From Micromussa lordhowensis (lineage: Eukaryota > Cnidaria > Anthozoa > Scleractinia > Lobophylliidae), in contig CAXHUQ010000366.1 in assembly GCA_964020085.1 (NCBI GenBank), positions 39,052 through 103,051 on the forward strand: a stretch of DNA of 64,000 nucleotides, read 5' to 3'. Numbering within the stretch: position 1 is the stretch's first letter; each line of letters starts with the position of its first letter. The translations under genes were made by a program, and so were the position numbers. The notes under the pieces are model-generated. The model worked only from the letters and a program-made list of their open reading frames with translations, made no database searches and had not been told where the DNA came from. Below, in pieces: positions 23,034 to 37,206 of the stretch.

Positions 23034-24804
23034 ATATTCCCAAGGGACGTCAGGGTGGCCAAATGGTTAACGTGGTGCGCTACGAAGACAGCGAAGGTCG
23101 CAGGTCGTGGGTTCGAATCACACTACCGCATAGGGGTTATTCTCAAACTGGCTTGGGGGCCGAATAACCTCTCCCCGGCTACGTGGTACGTGGAGATTTG
23201 GGTCTGCGAACAAGGAATTACTCTCAAACTGGCTTGGGGGCCGAGTAATTCCTCCCCCAAGAAGTCCTGCGAGGTTTTTTTGGTTTTTATTTCTGCTTGT
23301 CTTGATTTTCCTGATCATTTTTTTTTCCTTTTTCCTGCTCGTAATTCCTTGTTAGTTTTCCTTTTCCCTACTTTCGGTATTTTTTTAACTTTTCATCAGC
23401 GCTAGAAACGGAAAAACAAGAAGCGTTTTGCGGCATTATGGCTTCCTAAGATTTTTAATTTAGCCCGCGGTGAAATTTTAAGTTACTTTCTTTGTTTTCT
23501 TGGCTTAAACTCACTTCTACCAAACATAGGTTGTATTTGATTTTATTTGATGTGACTTGACTGCAGAATAATTCTTCAATGATCAACTGTTTCATCAAGT
23601 CGCAACCTGCCAGAAACTACATTATCGCGTGTTCAGTGTACTATTTCTTTGGCATTTGAGATCATCTGGTTCAGAGCGACAACAACGTTTGAACTCCACG
23701 AGGGTGTTCACGTCTTAAAACATGGCCACGAACAGAGTGAAAGGAAATCTCGTCAAAGACCGACCGATCGTGAGTAGCATTTCCTTGCTTTCTCCAATTG
23801 AGGCGTTTTCGGGCTAGCTAACTATGAGAAAAAACTGTCTGTCATTCGCTAGCGGGAGAGAGATTTGTTTGTGTGACTACCGGTCGATGATCATTGACGT
23901 AGGGACAACATACGGAGTGTTCGCTTACTCCTAATTGTGGCCTAGTTTGCTTAAAGTTCAATCGATTCTCGATGTACGAAGCTCTTGTTCGGTCCATTTA
24001 GGACGATGCAGGCCTTCACAGAAAGCCATAGTTCAGCTCTCCGCTGCGGTTTTGATATGTGGAGGTTTGTGTTGACAAGACGCGAACTTTTTGTTGGAAG
24101 CACGGTTATTTTAATTGTACAATTCCTGATTGGATGAAAAGACGTTGGATGTAGTCTTTTTGGCCTCAAAAGCCATACAGGAGAGTAATTTCCTTTTAGA
24201 TGGAGATGCGCAGATGGTACTCTCGAGACGACATGGCCATATTTATGCACAGTTATATATTTCGGTGCATAGTCTTAACACGGTATTCATAACATCAGAC
24301 ATACATCAGTTAAAAAAAAGAAAATAGGTTGTAGCGTGAACTCACTACCAGTCTATAGCCATTCAAAGTTATTTCGTGTAGTAGCACATTGATAAAGAAG
24401 GAATTACTCTGTCTTTAAGATACACAGAGCTAAATTCCTCGGCAAAGGGACGTTTCCAGCATTCAGCTGGATCCAACAATCCCAACAAGCCCGGAAGGGG
24501 CTGGCTGGCTGGCTGTCTGCCTGCCTGCCTGCCAACGAAATGGCTTGGGTGCAAACTGTGTCGATGAACGGGAACGTCCAACACATGTGGGATGCGTTGT
24601 CTGTAATACTTAAAATAAACTCACGACAGCTGAAAAACAACGCATTTCAATTCTCTTGGCAGTCTAGCAACTTGCCAAGCTCTATGCTGATCTATCGAAC
24701 TAACAATTTGCTTGAATCTAGTCCATTTTAACTTGTCTGACATGCACGCACTCTCAGTCGGACCTCCAAACTTCAAAAACTATCCACCCCGACTATTTAT
24801 GCTA
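23034..24804 (+). repeat. Unit 14 (1,771 bp)
   Basis: C at 23561, the variant shared with unit 12. Candidate Pol III RNA at 23049-23281. Confidence 0.97.
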
Positions 24805-26576
24805 ATATTCCCAAGGGACGTCAGGGTGGCCAAATGGTTAACGTGGTGCGCTACGAAGACAGCGAAGGTCGCAGGTCGTGGGTTCGAATCACACTACCGC
24901 ATAGGGGTTATTCTCAAACTGGCTTGGGGGCCGAATAACCTCTCCCCGGCTACGTGGTACGTGGAGATTTGGGTCTGCGAACAAGGAATTACTCTCAAAC
25001 TGGCTTGGGGGCCGAGTAATTCCTCCCCCAAGAAGTCCTGCGAGGTTTTTTTGGTTTTTATTTCTGCTTGTCTTGATTTTCCTGATCATTTTTTTTTTCC
25101 TTTTTCCTGCTCGTAATTCCTTGTTAGTTTTCCTTTTCCCTACTTTCGGTATTTTTTTAACTTTTCATCAGCGCTAGAAACGGAAAAACAAGAAGCGTTT
25201 TGCGGCATTATGGCTTCCTAAGATTTTTAATTTAGCCCGCGGTGAAATTTTAAGTTACTTTCTTTGTTTTCTTGGCTTAAACTCACTTCTACCAAACATA
25301 GGTTGTATTTGATTTTATTTGATGTGACTTGATTGCAGAATAATTCTTCAATGATCAACTGTTTCATCAAGTCGCAACCTGCCAGAAACTACATTATCGC
25401 GTGTTCAGTGTACTATTTCTTTGGCATTTGAGATCATCTGGTTCAGAGCGACAACAACGTTTGAACTCCACGAGGGTGTTCACGTCTTAAAACATGGCCA
25501 CGAACAGAGTGAAAGGAAATCTCGTCAAAGACCGACCGATCGTGAGTAGCATTTCCTTGCTTTCTCCAATTGAGGCGTTTTCGGGCTAGCTAACTATGAG
25601 AAAAAACTGTCTGTCATTCGCTAGCGGGAGAGAGATTTGTTTGTGTGACTACCGGTCGATGATCATTGACGTAGGGACAACATACGGAGTGTTCGCTTAC
25701 TCCTAATTGTGGCCTAGTTTGCTTAAAGTTCAATCGATTCTCGATGTACGAAGCTCTTGTTCGGTCCATTTAGGACGATGCAGGCCTTCACAGAAAGCCA
25801 TAGTTCAGCTCTCCGCTGCGGTTTTGATATGTGGAGGTTTGTGTTGACAAGACGCGAACTTTTTGTTGGAAGCACGGTTATTTTAATTGTACAATTCCTG
25901 ATTGGATGAAAAGACGTTGGATGTAGTCTTTTTGGCCTCAAAAGCCATACAGGAGAGTAATTTCCTTTTAGATGGAGATGCGCAGATGGTACTCTCGAGA
26001 CGACATGGCCATATTTATGCACAGTTATATATTTCGGTGCATAGTCTTAACACGGTATTCATAACATCAGACATACATCAGTTAAAAAAAAGAAAATAGG
26101 TTGTAGCGTGAACTCACTACCAGTCTATAGCCATTCAAAGTTATTTCGTGTAGTAGCACATTGATAAAGAAGGAATTACTCTGTCTTTAAGATACACAGA
26201 GCTAAATTCCTCGGCAAAGGGACGTTTCCAGCATTCAGCTGGATCCAACAATCCCAACAAGCCCGGAAGGGGCTGGCTGGCTGGCTGTCTGCCTGCCTGC
26301 CTGCCAACGAAATGGCTTGGGTGCAAACTGTGTCGATGAACGGGAACGTCCAACACATGTGGGATGCGTTGTCTGTAATACTTAAAATAAACTCACGACA
26401 GCTGAAAAACAACGCATTTCAATTCTCTTGGCAGTCTAGCAACTTGCCAAGCTCTATGCTGATCTATCGAACTAACAATTTGCTTGAATCTAGTCCATTT
26501 TAACTTGTCTGACATGCACGCACTCTCAGTCGGACCTCCAAACTTCAAAAACTATCCACCCCGACTATTTATGCTA
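24805..26576 (+). repeat. Unit 15 (1,772 bp)
   Basis: T tract of 10 (25089-25098). Candidate Pol III RNA at 24820-25052. Confidence 0.97.
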
Positions 26577-28347
26577 ATATTCCCAAGGGACGTCAGGGTG
26601 GCCAAATGGTTAACGTGGTGCGCTACGAAGACAGCGAAGGTCGCAGGTCGTGGGCTCGAATCACACTACCGCATAGGGGTTATTCTCAAACTGGCTTGGG
26701 GGCCGAATAACCTCTCCCCGGCTACGTGGTACGTGGAGATTTGGGTCTGCGAACAAGGAATTACTCTCAAACTGGCTTGGGGGCCGAGTAATTCCTCCCC
26801 CAAGAAGTCCTGCGAGGTTTTTTTGGTTTTTATTTCTGCTTGTCTTGATTTTCCTGATCATTTTTTTTTCCTTTTTCCTGCTCGTAATTCCTTGTTAGTT
26901 TTCCTTTTCCCTACTTTCGGTATTTTTTTAACTTTTCATCAGCGCTAGAAACGGAAAAACAAGAAGCGTTTTGCGGCATTATGGCTTCCTAAGATTTTTA
27001 ATTTAGCCCGCGGTGAAATTTTAAGTTACTTTCTTTGTTTTCTTGGCTTAAACTCACTTCTACCAAACATAGGTTGTATTTGATTTTATTTGATGTGACT
27101 TGATTGCAGAATAATTCTTCAATGATCAACTGTTTCATCAAGTCGCAACCTGCCAGAAACTACATTATCGCGTGTTCAGTGTACTATTTCTTTGGCATTT
27201 GAGATCATCTGGTTCAGAGCGACAACAACGTTTGAACTCCACGAGGGTGTTCACGTCTTAAAACATGGCCACGAACAGAGTGAAAGGAAATCTCGTCAAA
27301 GACCGACCGATCGTGAGTAGCATTTCCTTGCTTTCTCCAATTGAGGCGTTTTCGGGCTAGCTAACTATGAGAAAAAACTGTCTGTCATTCGCTAGCGGGA
27401 GAGAGATTTGTTTGTGTGACTACCGGTCGATGATCATTGACGTAGGGACAACATACGGAGTGTTCGCTTACTCCTAATTGTGGCCTAGTTTGCTTAAAGT
27501 TCAATCGATTCTCGATGTACGAAGCTCTTGTTCGGTCCATTTAGGACGATGCAGGCCTTCACAGAAAGCCATAGTTCAGCTCTCCGCTGCGGTTTTGATA
27601 TGTGGAGGTTTGTGTTGACAAGACGCGAACTTTTTGTTGGAAGCACGGTTATTTTAATTGTACAATTCCTGATTGGATGAAAAGACGTTGGATGTAGTCT
27701 TTTTGGCCTCAAAAGCCATACAGGAGAGTAATTTCCTTTTAGATGGAGATGCGCAGATGGTACTCTCGAGACGACATGGCCATATTTATGCACAGTTATA
27801 TATTTCGGTGCATAGTCTTAACACGGTATTCATAACATCAGACATACATCAGTTAAAAAAAAGAAAATAGGTTGTAGCGTGAACTCACTACCAGTCTATA
27901 GCCATTCAAAGTTATTTCGTGTAGTAGCACATTGATAAAGAAGGAATTACTCTGTCTTTAAGATACACAGAGCTAAATTCCTCGGCAAAGGGACGTTTCC
28001 AGCATTCAGCTGGATCCAACAATCCCAACAAGCCCGGAAGGGGCTGGCTGGCTGGCTGTCTGCCTGCCTGCCTGCCAACGAAATGGCTTGGGTGCAAACT
28101 GTGTCGATGAACGGGAACGTCCAACACATGTGGGATGCGTTGTCTGTAATACTTAAAATAAACTCACGACAGCTGAAAAACAACGCATTTCAATTCTCTT
28201 GGCAGTCTAGCAACTTGCCAAGCTCTATGCTGATCTATCGAACTAACAATTTGCTTGAATCTAGTCCATTTTAACTTGTCTGACATGCACGCACTCTCAG
28301 TCGGACCTCCAAACTTCAAAAACTATCCACCCCGACTATTTATGCTA
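26577..28347 (+). repeat. Unit 16 (1,771 bp)
   Basis: C at 26655 replaces the first T of the B-box TTCGA core. Candidate Pol III RNA at 26592-26824, predicted to be weakened. Confidence 0.97.
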
Positions 28348-30118
28348 ATATTCCCAAGGGACGTCAGGGTGGCCAAATGGTTAACGTGGTGCGCTACGAA
28401 GACAGCGAAGGTCGCAGGTCGTGGGTTCGAATCACACTACCGCATAGGGGTTATTCTCAAACTGGCTTGGGGGCCGAATAACCTCTCCCCGGCTACGTGG
28501 TACGTGGAGATTTGGGTCTGCGAACAAGGAATTACTCTCAAACTGGCTTGGGGGCCGAGTAATTCCTCCCCCAAGAAGTCCTGCGAGGTTTTTTTGGTTT
28601 TTATTTCTGCTTGTCTTGATTTTCCTGATCATTTTTTTTTCCTTTTTCCTGCTCGTAATTCCTTGTTAGTTTTCCTTTTCCCTACTTTCGGTATTTTTTT
28701 AACTTTTCATCAGCGCTAGAAACGGAAAAACAAGAAGCGTTTTGCGGCATTATGGCTTCCTAAGATTTTTAATTTAGCCCGCGGTGAAATTTTAAGTTAC
28801 TTTCTTTGTTTTCTTGGCTTAAACTCACTTCTACCAAACATAGGTTGTATTTGATTTTATTTGATGTGACTTGATTGCAGAATAATTCTTCAATGATCAA
28901 CTGTTTCATCAAGTCGCAACCTGCCAGAAACTACATTATCGCGTGTTCAGTGTACTATTTCTTTGGCATTTGAGATCATCTGGTTCAGAGCGACAACAAC
29001 GTTTGAACTCCACGAGGGTGTTCACGTCTTAAAACATGGCCACGAACAGAGTGAAAGGAAATCTCGTCAAAGACCGACCGATCGTGAGTAGCATTTCCTT
29101 GCTTTCTCCAATTGAGGCGTTTTCGGGCTAGCTAACTATGAGAAAAAACTGTCTGTCATTCGCTAGCGGGAGAGAGATTTGTTTGTGTGACTACCGGTCG
29201 ATGATCATTGACGTAGGGACAACATACGGAGTGTTCGCTTACTCCTAATTGTGGCCTAGTTTGCTTAAAGTTCAATCGATTCTCGATGTACGAAGCTCTT
29301 GTTCGGTCCATTTAGGACGATGCAGGCCTTCACAGAAAGCCATAGTTCAGCTCTCCGCTGCGGTTTTGATATGTGGAGGTTTGTGTTGACAAGACGCGAA
29401 CTTTTTGTTGGAAGCACGGTTATTTTAATTGTACAATTCCTGATTGGATGAAAAGACGTTGGATGTAGTCTTTTTGGCCTCAAAAGCCATACAGGAGAGT
29501 AATTTCCTTTTAGATGGAGATGCGCAGATGGTACTCTCGAGACGACATGGCCATATTTATGCACAGTTATATATTTCGGTGCATAGTCTTAACACGGTAT
29601 TCATAACATCAGACATACATCAGTTAAAAAAAAGAAAATAGGTTGTAGCGTGAACTCACTACCAGTCTATAGCCATTCAAAGTTATTTCGTGTAGTAGCA
29701 CATTGATAAAGAAGGAATTACTCTGTCTTTAAGATACACAGAGCTAAATTCCTCGGCAAAGGGACGTTTCCAGCATTCAGCTGGATCCAACAATCCCAAC
29801 AAGCCCGGAAGGGGCTGGCTGGCTGGCTGTCTGCCTGCCTGCCTGCCAACGAAATGGCTTGGGTGCAAACTGTGTCGATGAACGGGAACGTCCAACACAT
29901 GTGGGATGCGTTGTCTGTAATACTTAAAATAAACTCACGACAGCTGAAAAACAACGCATTTCAATTCTCTTGGCAGTCTAGCAACTTGCCAAGCTCTATG
30001 CTGATCTATCGAACTAACAATTTGCTTGAATCTAGTCCATTTTAACTTGTCTGACATGCACGCACTCTCAGTCGGACCTCCAAACTTCAAAAACTATCCA
30101 CCCCGACTATTTATGCTA
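28348..30118 (+). repeat. Unit 17 (1,771 bp)
   Basis: Consensus-like. Candidate Pol III RNA at 28363-28595. Confidence 0.97.
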
Positions 30119-31889
30119 ATATTCCCAAGGGACGTCAGGGTGGCCAAATGGTTAACGTGGTGCGCTACGAAGACAGCGAAGGTCGCAGGTCGTGGGTTCG
30201 AATCACACTACCGCATAGGGGTTATTCTCAAACTGGCTTGGGGGCCAAATAACCTCTCCCCGGCTACGTGGTACGTGGAGATTTGGGTCTGCGAACAAGG
30301 AATTACTCTCAAACTGGCTTGGGGGCCGAGTAATTCCTCCCCCAAGAAGTCCTGCGAGGTTTTTTTGGTTTTTATTTCTGCTTGTCTTGATTTTCCTGAT
30401 CATTTTTTTTTCCTTTTTCCTGCTCGTAATTCCTTGTTAGTTTTCCTTTTCCCTACTTTCGGTATTTTTTTAACTTTTCATCAGCGCTAGAAACGGAAAA
30501 ACAAGAAGCGTTTTGCGGCATTATGGCTTCCTAAGATTTTTAATTTAGCCCGCGGTGAAATTTTAAGTTACTTTCTTTGTTTTCTTGGCTTAAACTCACT
30601 TCTACCAAACATAGGTTGTATTTGATTTTATTTGATGTGACTTGATTGCAGAATAATTCTTCAATGATCAACTGTTTCATCAAGTCGCAACCTGCCAGAA
30701 ACTACATTATCGCGTGTTCAGTGTACTATTTCTTTGGCATTTGAGATCATCTGGTTCAGAGCGACAACAACGTTTGAACTCCACGAGGGTGTTCACGTCT
30801 TAAAACATGGCCACGAACAGAGTGAAAGGAAATCTCGTCAAAGACCGACCGATCGTGAGTAGCATTTCCTTGCTTTCTCCAATTGAGGCGTTTTCGGGCT
30901 AGCTAACTATGAGAAAAAACTGTCTGTCATTCGCTAGCGGGAGAGAGATTTGTTTGTGTGACTACCGGTCGATGATCATTGACGTAGGGACAACATACGG
31001 AGTGTTCGCTTACTCCTAATTGTGGCCTAGTTTGCTTAAAGTTCAATCGATTCTCGATGTACGAAGCTCTTGTTCGGTCCATTTAGGACGATGCAGGCCT
31101 TCACAGAAAGCCATAGTTCAGCTCTCCGCTGCGGTTTTGATATGTGGAGGTTTGTGTTGACAAGACGCGAACTTTTTGTTGGAAGCACGGTTATTTTAAT
31201 TGTACAATTCCTGATTGGATGAAAAGACGTTGGATGTAGTCTTTTTGGCCTCAAAAGCCATACAGGAGAGTAATTTCCTTTTAGATGGAGATGCGCAGAT
31301 GGTACTCTCGAGACGACATGGCCATATTTATGCACAGTTATATATTTCGGTGCATAGTCTTAACACGGTATTCATAACATCAGACATACATCAGTTAAAA
31401 AAAAGAAAATAGGTTGTAGCGTGAACTCACTACCAGTCTATAGCCATTCAAAGTTATTTCGTGTAGTAGCACATTGATAAAGAAGGAATTACTCTGTCTT
31501 TAAGATACACAGAGCTAAATTCCTCGGCAAAGGGACGTTTCCAGCATTCAGCTGGATCCAACAATCCCAACAAGCCCGGAAGGGGCTGGCTGGCTGGCTG
31601 TCTGCCTGCCTGCCTGCCAACGAAATGGCTTGGGTGCAAACTGTGTCGATGAACGGGAACGTCCAACACATGTGGGATGCGTTGTCTGTAATACTTAAAA
31701 TAAACTCACGACAGCTGAAAAACAACGCATTTCAATTCTCTTGGCAGTCTAGCAACTTGCCAAGCTCTATGCTGATCTATCGAACTAACAATTTGCTTGA
31801 ATCTAGTCCATTTTAACTTGTCTGACATGCACGCACTCTCAGTCGGACCTCCAAACTTCAAAAACTATCCACCCCGACTATTTATGCTA
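30119..31889 (+). repeat. Unit 18 (1,771 bp)
   Basis: A at 30247 breaks the loop-closing pair of hairpin 1. Candidate Pol III RNA at 30134-30366. Confidence 0.97.
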
Positions 31890-33664
31890 ATATTCCCAAG
31901 GGACGTCAGGGTGGCCAAATGGTTAACGTGGTGCGCTACGAAGACAGCGAAGGTCGCAGGTCGTGGGTTCGAATCACACTACCGCATAGGGGTTATTCTC
32001 AAACTGGCTTGGGGGCCGAATAACCTCTCCCCGGCTACGTGGTACGTGGAGATTTGGGTCTGCGAACAAGGAATTACTCTCAAACTGGCTTGGGGGCCGA
32101 GTAATTCCTCCCCCAAGAAGTCCTGCGAGGTTTTTTTGGTTTTTATTTCTGCTTGTCTTGATTTTCCTGATCATTTTTTTTTCCTTTTTCCTGCTCGTAA
32201 TTCCTTGTTAGTTTTCCTTTTCCCTACTTTCGGTATTTTTTTAACTTTTCATCAGCGCTAGAAACGGAAAAACAAGAAGCGTTTTGCGGCATTATGGCTT
32301 CCTAAGATTTTTAATTTAGCCCGCGGTGAAATTTTAAGTTACTTTCTTTGTTTTCTTGGCTTAAACTCACTTCTACCAAACATAGGTTGTATTTGATTTT
32401 ATTTGATGTGACTTGATTGCAGAATAATTCTTCAATGATCAACTGTTTCATCAAGTCGCAACCTGCCAGAAACTACATTATCGCGTGTTCAGTGTACTAT
32501 TTCTTTGGCATTTGAGATCATCTGGTTCAGAGCGACAACAACGTTTGAACTCCACGAGGGTGTTCACGTCTTAAAACATGGCCACGAACAGAGTGAAAGG
32601 AAATCTCGTCAAAGACCGACCGATCGTGAGTAGCATTTCCTTGCTTTCTCCAATTGAGGCGTTTTCGGGCTAGCTAACTATGAGAAAAAACTGTCTGTCA
32701 TTCGCTAGCGGGAGAGAGATTTGTTTGTGTGACTACCGGTCGATGATCATTGACGTAGGGACAACATACGGAGTGTTCGCTTACTCCTAATTGTGGCCTA
32801 GTTTGCTTAAAGTTCAATCGATTCTCGATGTACGAAGCTCTTGTTCGGTCCATTTAGGACGATGCAGGCCTTCACAGAAAGCCATAGTTCAGCTCTCCGC
32901 TGCGGTTTTGATATGTGGAGGTTTGTGTTGACAAGACGCGAACTTTTTGTTGGAAGCACGGTTATTTTAATTGTACAATTCCTGATTGGATGAAAAGACG
33001 TTGGATGTAGTCTTTTTGGCCTCAAAAGCCATACAGGAGAGTAATTTCCTTTTAGATGGAGATGCGCAGATGGTACTCTCGAGACGACATGGCCATATTT
33101 ATGCACAGTTATATATTTCGGTGCATAGTCTTAACACGGTATTCATAACATCAGACATACATCAGTTAAAAAAAAGAAAATAGGTTGTAGCGTGAACTCA
33201 CTACCAGTCTATAGCCATTCAAAGTTATTTCGTGTAGTAGCACATTGATAAAGAAGGAATTACTCTGTCTTTAAGATACACAGAGCTAAATTCCTCGGCA
33301 AAGGGACGTTTCCAGCATTCAGCTGGATCCAACAATCCCAACAAGCCCGGAAGGGGCTGGCTGGCTGGCTGGCTGTCTGCCTGCCTGCCTGCCAACGAAA
33401 TGGCTTGGGTGCAAACTGTGTCGATGAACGGGAACGTCCAACACATGTGGGATGCGTTGTCTGTAATACTTAAAATAAACTCACGACAGCTGAAAAACAA
33501 CGCATTTCAATTCTCTTGGCAGTCTAGCAACTTGCCAAGCTCTATGCTGATCTATCGAACTAACAATTTGCTTGAATCTAGTCCATTTTAACTTGTCTGA
33601 CATGCACGCACTCTCAGTCGGACCTCCAAACTTCAAAAACTATCCACCCCGACTATTTATGCTA
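31890..33664 (+). repeat. Unit 19 (1,775 bp)
   Basis: One extra GGCT (33355-33393), as in unit 3. Candidate Pol III RNA at 31905-32137. Confidence 0.97.
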
Positions 33665-35435
33665 ATATTCCCAAGGGACGTCAGGGTGGCCAAATGGTTA
33701 ACGTGGTGCGCTACGAAGACAGCGAAGGTCGCAGGTCGTGGGTTCGAATCACACTACCGCATAGGGGTTATTCTCAAACTGGCTTGGGGGCCGAATAACC
33801 TCTCCCCGGCTACGTGGTACGTGGAGATTTGGGTCTGCGAACAAGGAATTACTCTCAAACTGGCTTGGGGGCCGAGTAATTCCTCCCCCAAGAAGTCCTG
33901 CGAGGTTTTTTTGGTTTTTATTTCTGCTTGTCTTGATTTTCCTGATCATTTTTTTTTCCTTTTTCCTGCTCGTAATTCCTTGTTAGTTTTCCTTTTCCCT
34001 ACTTTCGGTATTTTTTTAACTTTTCATCAGCGCTAGAAACGGAAAAACAAGAAGCGTTTTGCGGCATTATGGCTTCCTAAGATTTTTAATTTAGCCCGCG
34101 GTGAAATTTTAAGTTACTTTCTTTGTTTTCTTGGCTTAAACTCACTTCTACCAAACATAGGTTGTATTTGATTTTATTTGATGTGACTTGATTGCAGAAT
34201 AATTCTTCAATGATCAACTGTTTCATCAAGTCGCAACCTGCCAGAAACTACATTATCGCGTGTTCAGTGTACTATTTCTTTGGCATTTGAGATCATCTGG
34301 TTCAGAGCGACAACAACGTTTGAACTCCACGAGGGTGTTCACGTCTTAAAACATGGCCACGAACAGAGTGAAAGGAAATCTCGTCAAAGACCGACCGATC
34401 GTGAGTAGCATTTCCTTGCTTTCTCCAATTGAGGCGTTTTCGGGCTAGCTAACTATGAGAAAAAACTGTCTGTCATTCGCTAGCGGGAGAGAGATTTGTT
34501 TGTGTGACTACCGGTCGATGATCATTGACGTAGGGACAACATACGGAGTGTTCGCTTACTCCTAATTGTGGCCTAGTTTGCTTAAAGTTCAATCGATTCT
34601 CGATGTACGAAGCTCTTGTTCGGTCCATTTAGGACGATGCAGGCCTTCACAGAAAGCCATAGTTCAGCTCTCCGCTGCGGTTTTGATATGTGGAGGTTTG
34701 TGTTGACAAGACGCGAACTTTTTGTTGGAAGCACGGTTATTTTAATTGTACAATTCCTGATTGGATGAAAAGACGTTGGATGTAGTCTTTTTGGCCTCAA
34801 AAGCCATACAGGAGAGTAATTTCCTTTTAGATGGAGATGCGCAGATGGTACTCTCGAGACGACATGGCCATATTTATGCACAGTTATATATTTCGGTGCA
34901 TAGTCTTAACACGGTATTCATAACATCAGACATACATCAGTTAAAAAAAAGAAAATAGGTTGTAGCGTGAACTCACTACCAGTCTATAGCCATTCAAAGT
35001 TATTTCGTGTAGTAGCACATTGATAAAGAAGGAATTACTCTGTCTTTAAGATACACAGAGCTAAATTCCTCGGCAAAGGGACGTTTCCAGCATTCAGCTG
35101 GATCCAACAATCCCAACAAGCCCGGAAGGGGCTGGCTGGCTGGCTGTCTGCCTGCCTGCCTGCCAACGAAATGGCTTGGGTGCAAACTGTGTCGATGAAC
35201 GGGAACGTCCAACACATGTGGGATGCGTTGTCTGTAATACTTAAAATAAACTCACGACAGCTGAAAAACAACGCATTTCAATTCTCTTGGCAGTCTAGCA
35301 ACTTGCCAAGCTCTATGCTGATCTATCGAACTAACAATTTGCTTGAATCTAGTCCATTTTAACTTGTCTGACATGCACGCACTCTCAGTCGGACCTCCAA
35401 ACTTCAAAAACTATCCACCCCGACTATTTATGCTA
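33665..35435 (+). repeat. Unit 20 (1,771 bp)
   Basis: Consensus-like. Candidate Pol III RNA at 33680-33912. Confidence 0.97.
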
Positions 35436-37206
35436 ATATTCCCAAGGGACGTCAGGGTGGCCAAATGGTTAACGTGGTGCGCTACGAAGACAGCGAAGGT
35501 CGCAGGTCGTGGGTTCGAATCACACTACCGCATAGGGGTTATTCTCAAACTGGCTTGGGGGCCGAATAACCTCTCCCCGGCTACGTGGTACGTGGAGATT
35601 TGGGTCTGCGAACAAGGAATTACTCTCAAACTGGCTTGGGGGCCGAGTAATTCCTCCCCCAAGAAGTCCTGCGAGGTTTTTTTGGTTTTTATTTCTGCTT
35701 GTCTTGATTTTCCTGATCATTTTTTTTTCCTTTTTCCTGCTCGTAATTCCTTGTTAGTTTTCCTTTTCCCTACTTTCGGTATTTTTTTAACTTTTCATCA
35801 GCGCTAGAAACGGAAAAACAAGAAGCGTTTTGCGGCATTATGGCTTCCTAAGATTTTTAATTTAGCCCGCGGTGAAATTTTAAGTTACTTTCTTTGTTTT
35901 CTTGGCTTAAACTCACTTCTACCAAACATAGGTTGTATTTGATTTTATTTGATGTGACTTGATTGCAGAATAATTCTTCAATGATCAACTGTTTCATCAA
36001 GTCGCAACCTGCCAGAAACTACATTATCGCGTGTTCAGTGTACTATTTCTTTGGCATTTGAGATCATCTGGTTCAGAGCGACAACAACGTTTGAACTCCA
36101 CGAGGGTGTTCACGTCTTAAAACATGGCCACGAACAGAGTGAAAGGAAATCTCGTCAAAGACCGACCGATCGTGAGTAGCATTTCCTTGCTTTCTCCAAT
36201 TGAGGCGTTTTCGGGCTAGCTAACTATGAGAAAAAACTGTCTGTCATTCGCTAGCGGGAGAGAGATTTGTTTGTGTGACTACCGGTCGATGATCATTGAC
36301 GTAGGGACAACATACGGAGTGTTCGCTTACTCCTAATTGTGGCCTAGTTTGCTTAAAGTTCAATCGATTCTCGATGTACGAAGCTCTTGTTCGGTCCATT
36401 TAGGACGATGCAGGCCTTCACAGAAAGCCATAGTTCAGCTCTCCGCTGCGGTTTTGATATGTGGAGGTTTGTGTTGACAAGACGCGAACTTTTTGTTGGA
36501 AGCACGGTTATTTTAATTGTACAATTCCTGATTGGATGAAAAGACGTTGGATGTAGTCTTTTTGGCCTCAAAAGCCATACAGGAGAGTAATTTCCTTTTA
36601 GATGGAGATGCGCAGATGGTACTCTCGAGACGACATGGCCATATTTATGCACAGTTATATATTTCGGTGCATAGTCTTAACACGGTATTCATAACATCAG
36701 ACATACATCAGTTAAAAAAAAGAAAATAGGTTGTAGCGTGAACTCACTACCAGTCTATAGCCATTCAAAGTTATTTCGTGTAGTAGCACATTGATAAAGA
36801 AGGAATTACTCTGTCTTTAAGATACACAGAGCTAAATTCCTCGGCAAAGGGACGTTTCCAGCATTCAGCTGGATCCAACAATCCCAACAAGCCCGGAAGG
36901 GGCTGGCTGGCTGGCTGTCTGCCTGCCTGCCTGCCAACGAAATGGCTTGGGTGCAAACTGTGTCGATGAACGGGAACGTCCAACACATGTGGGATGCGTT
37001 GTCTGTAATACTTAAAATAAACTCACGACAGCTGAAAAACAACGCATTTCAATTCTCTTGGCAGTCTAGCAACTTGCCAAGCTCTATGCTGATCTATCGA
37101 ACTAACAATTTGCTTGAATCTAGTCCATTTTAACTTGTCTGACATGCACGCACTCTCAGTCGGACCTCCAAACTTCAAAAACTATCCACCCCGACTATTT
37201 ATGCTA
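35436..37206 (+). repeat. Unit 21 (1,771 bp)
   Basis: Consensus-like. Candidate Pol III RNA at 35451-35683. Confidence 0.97.
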
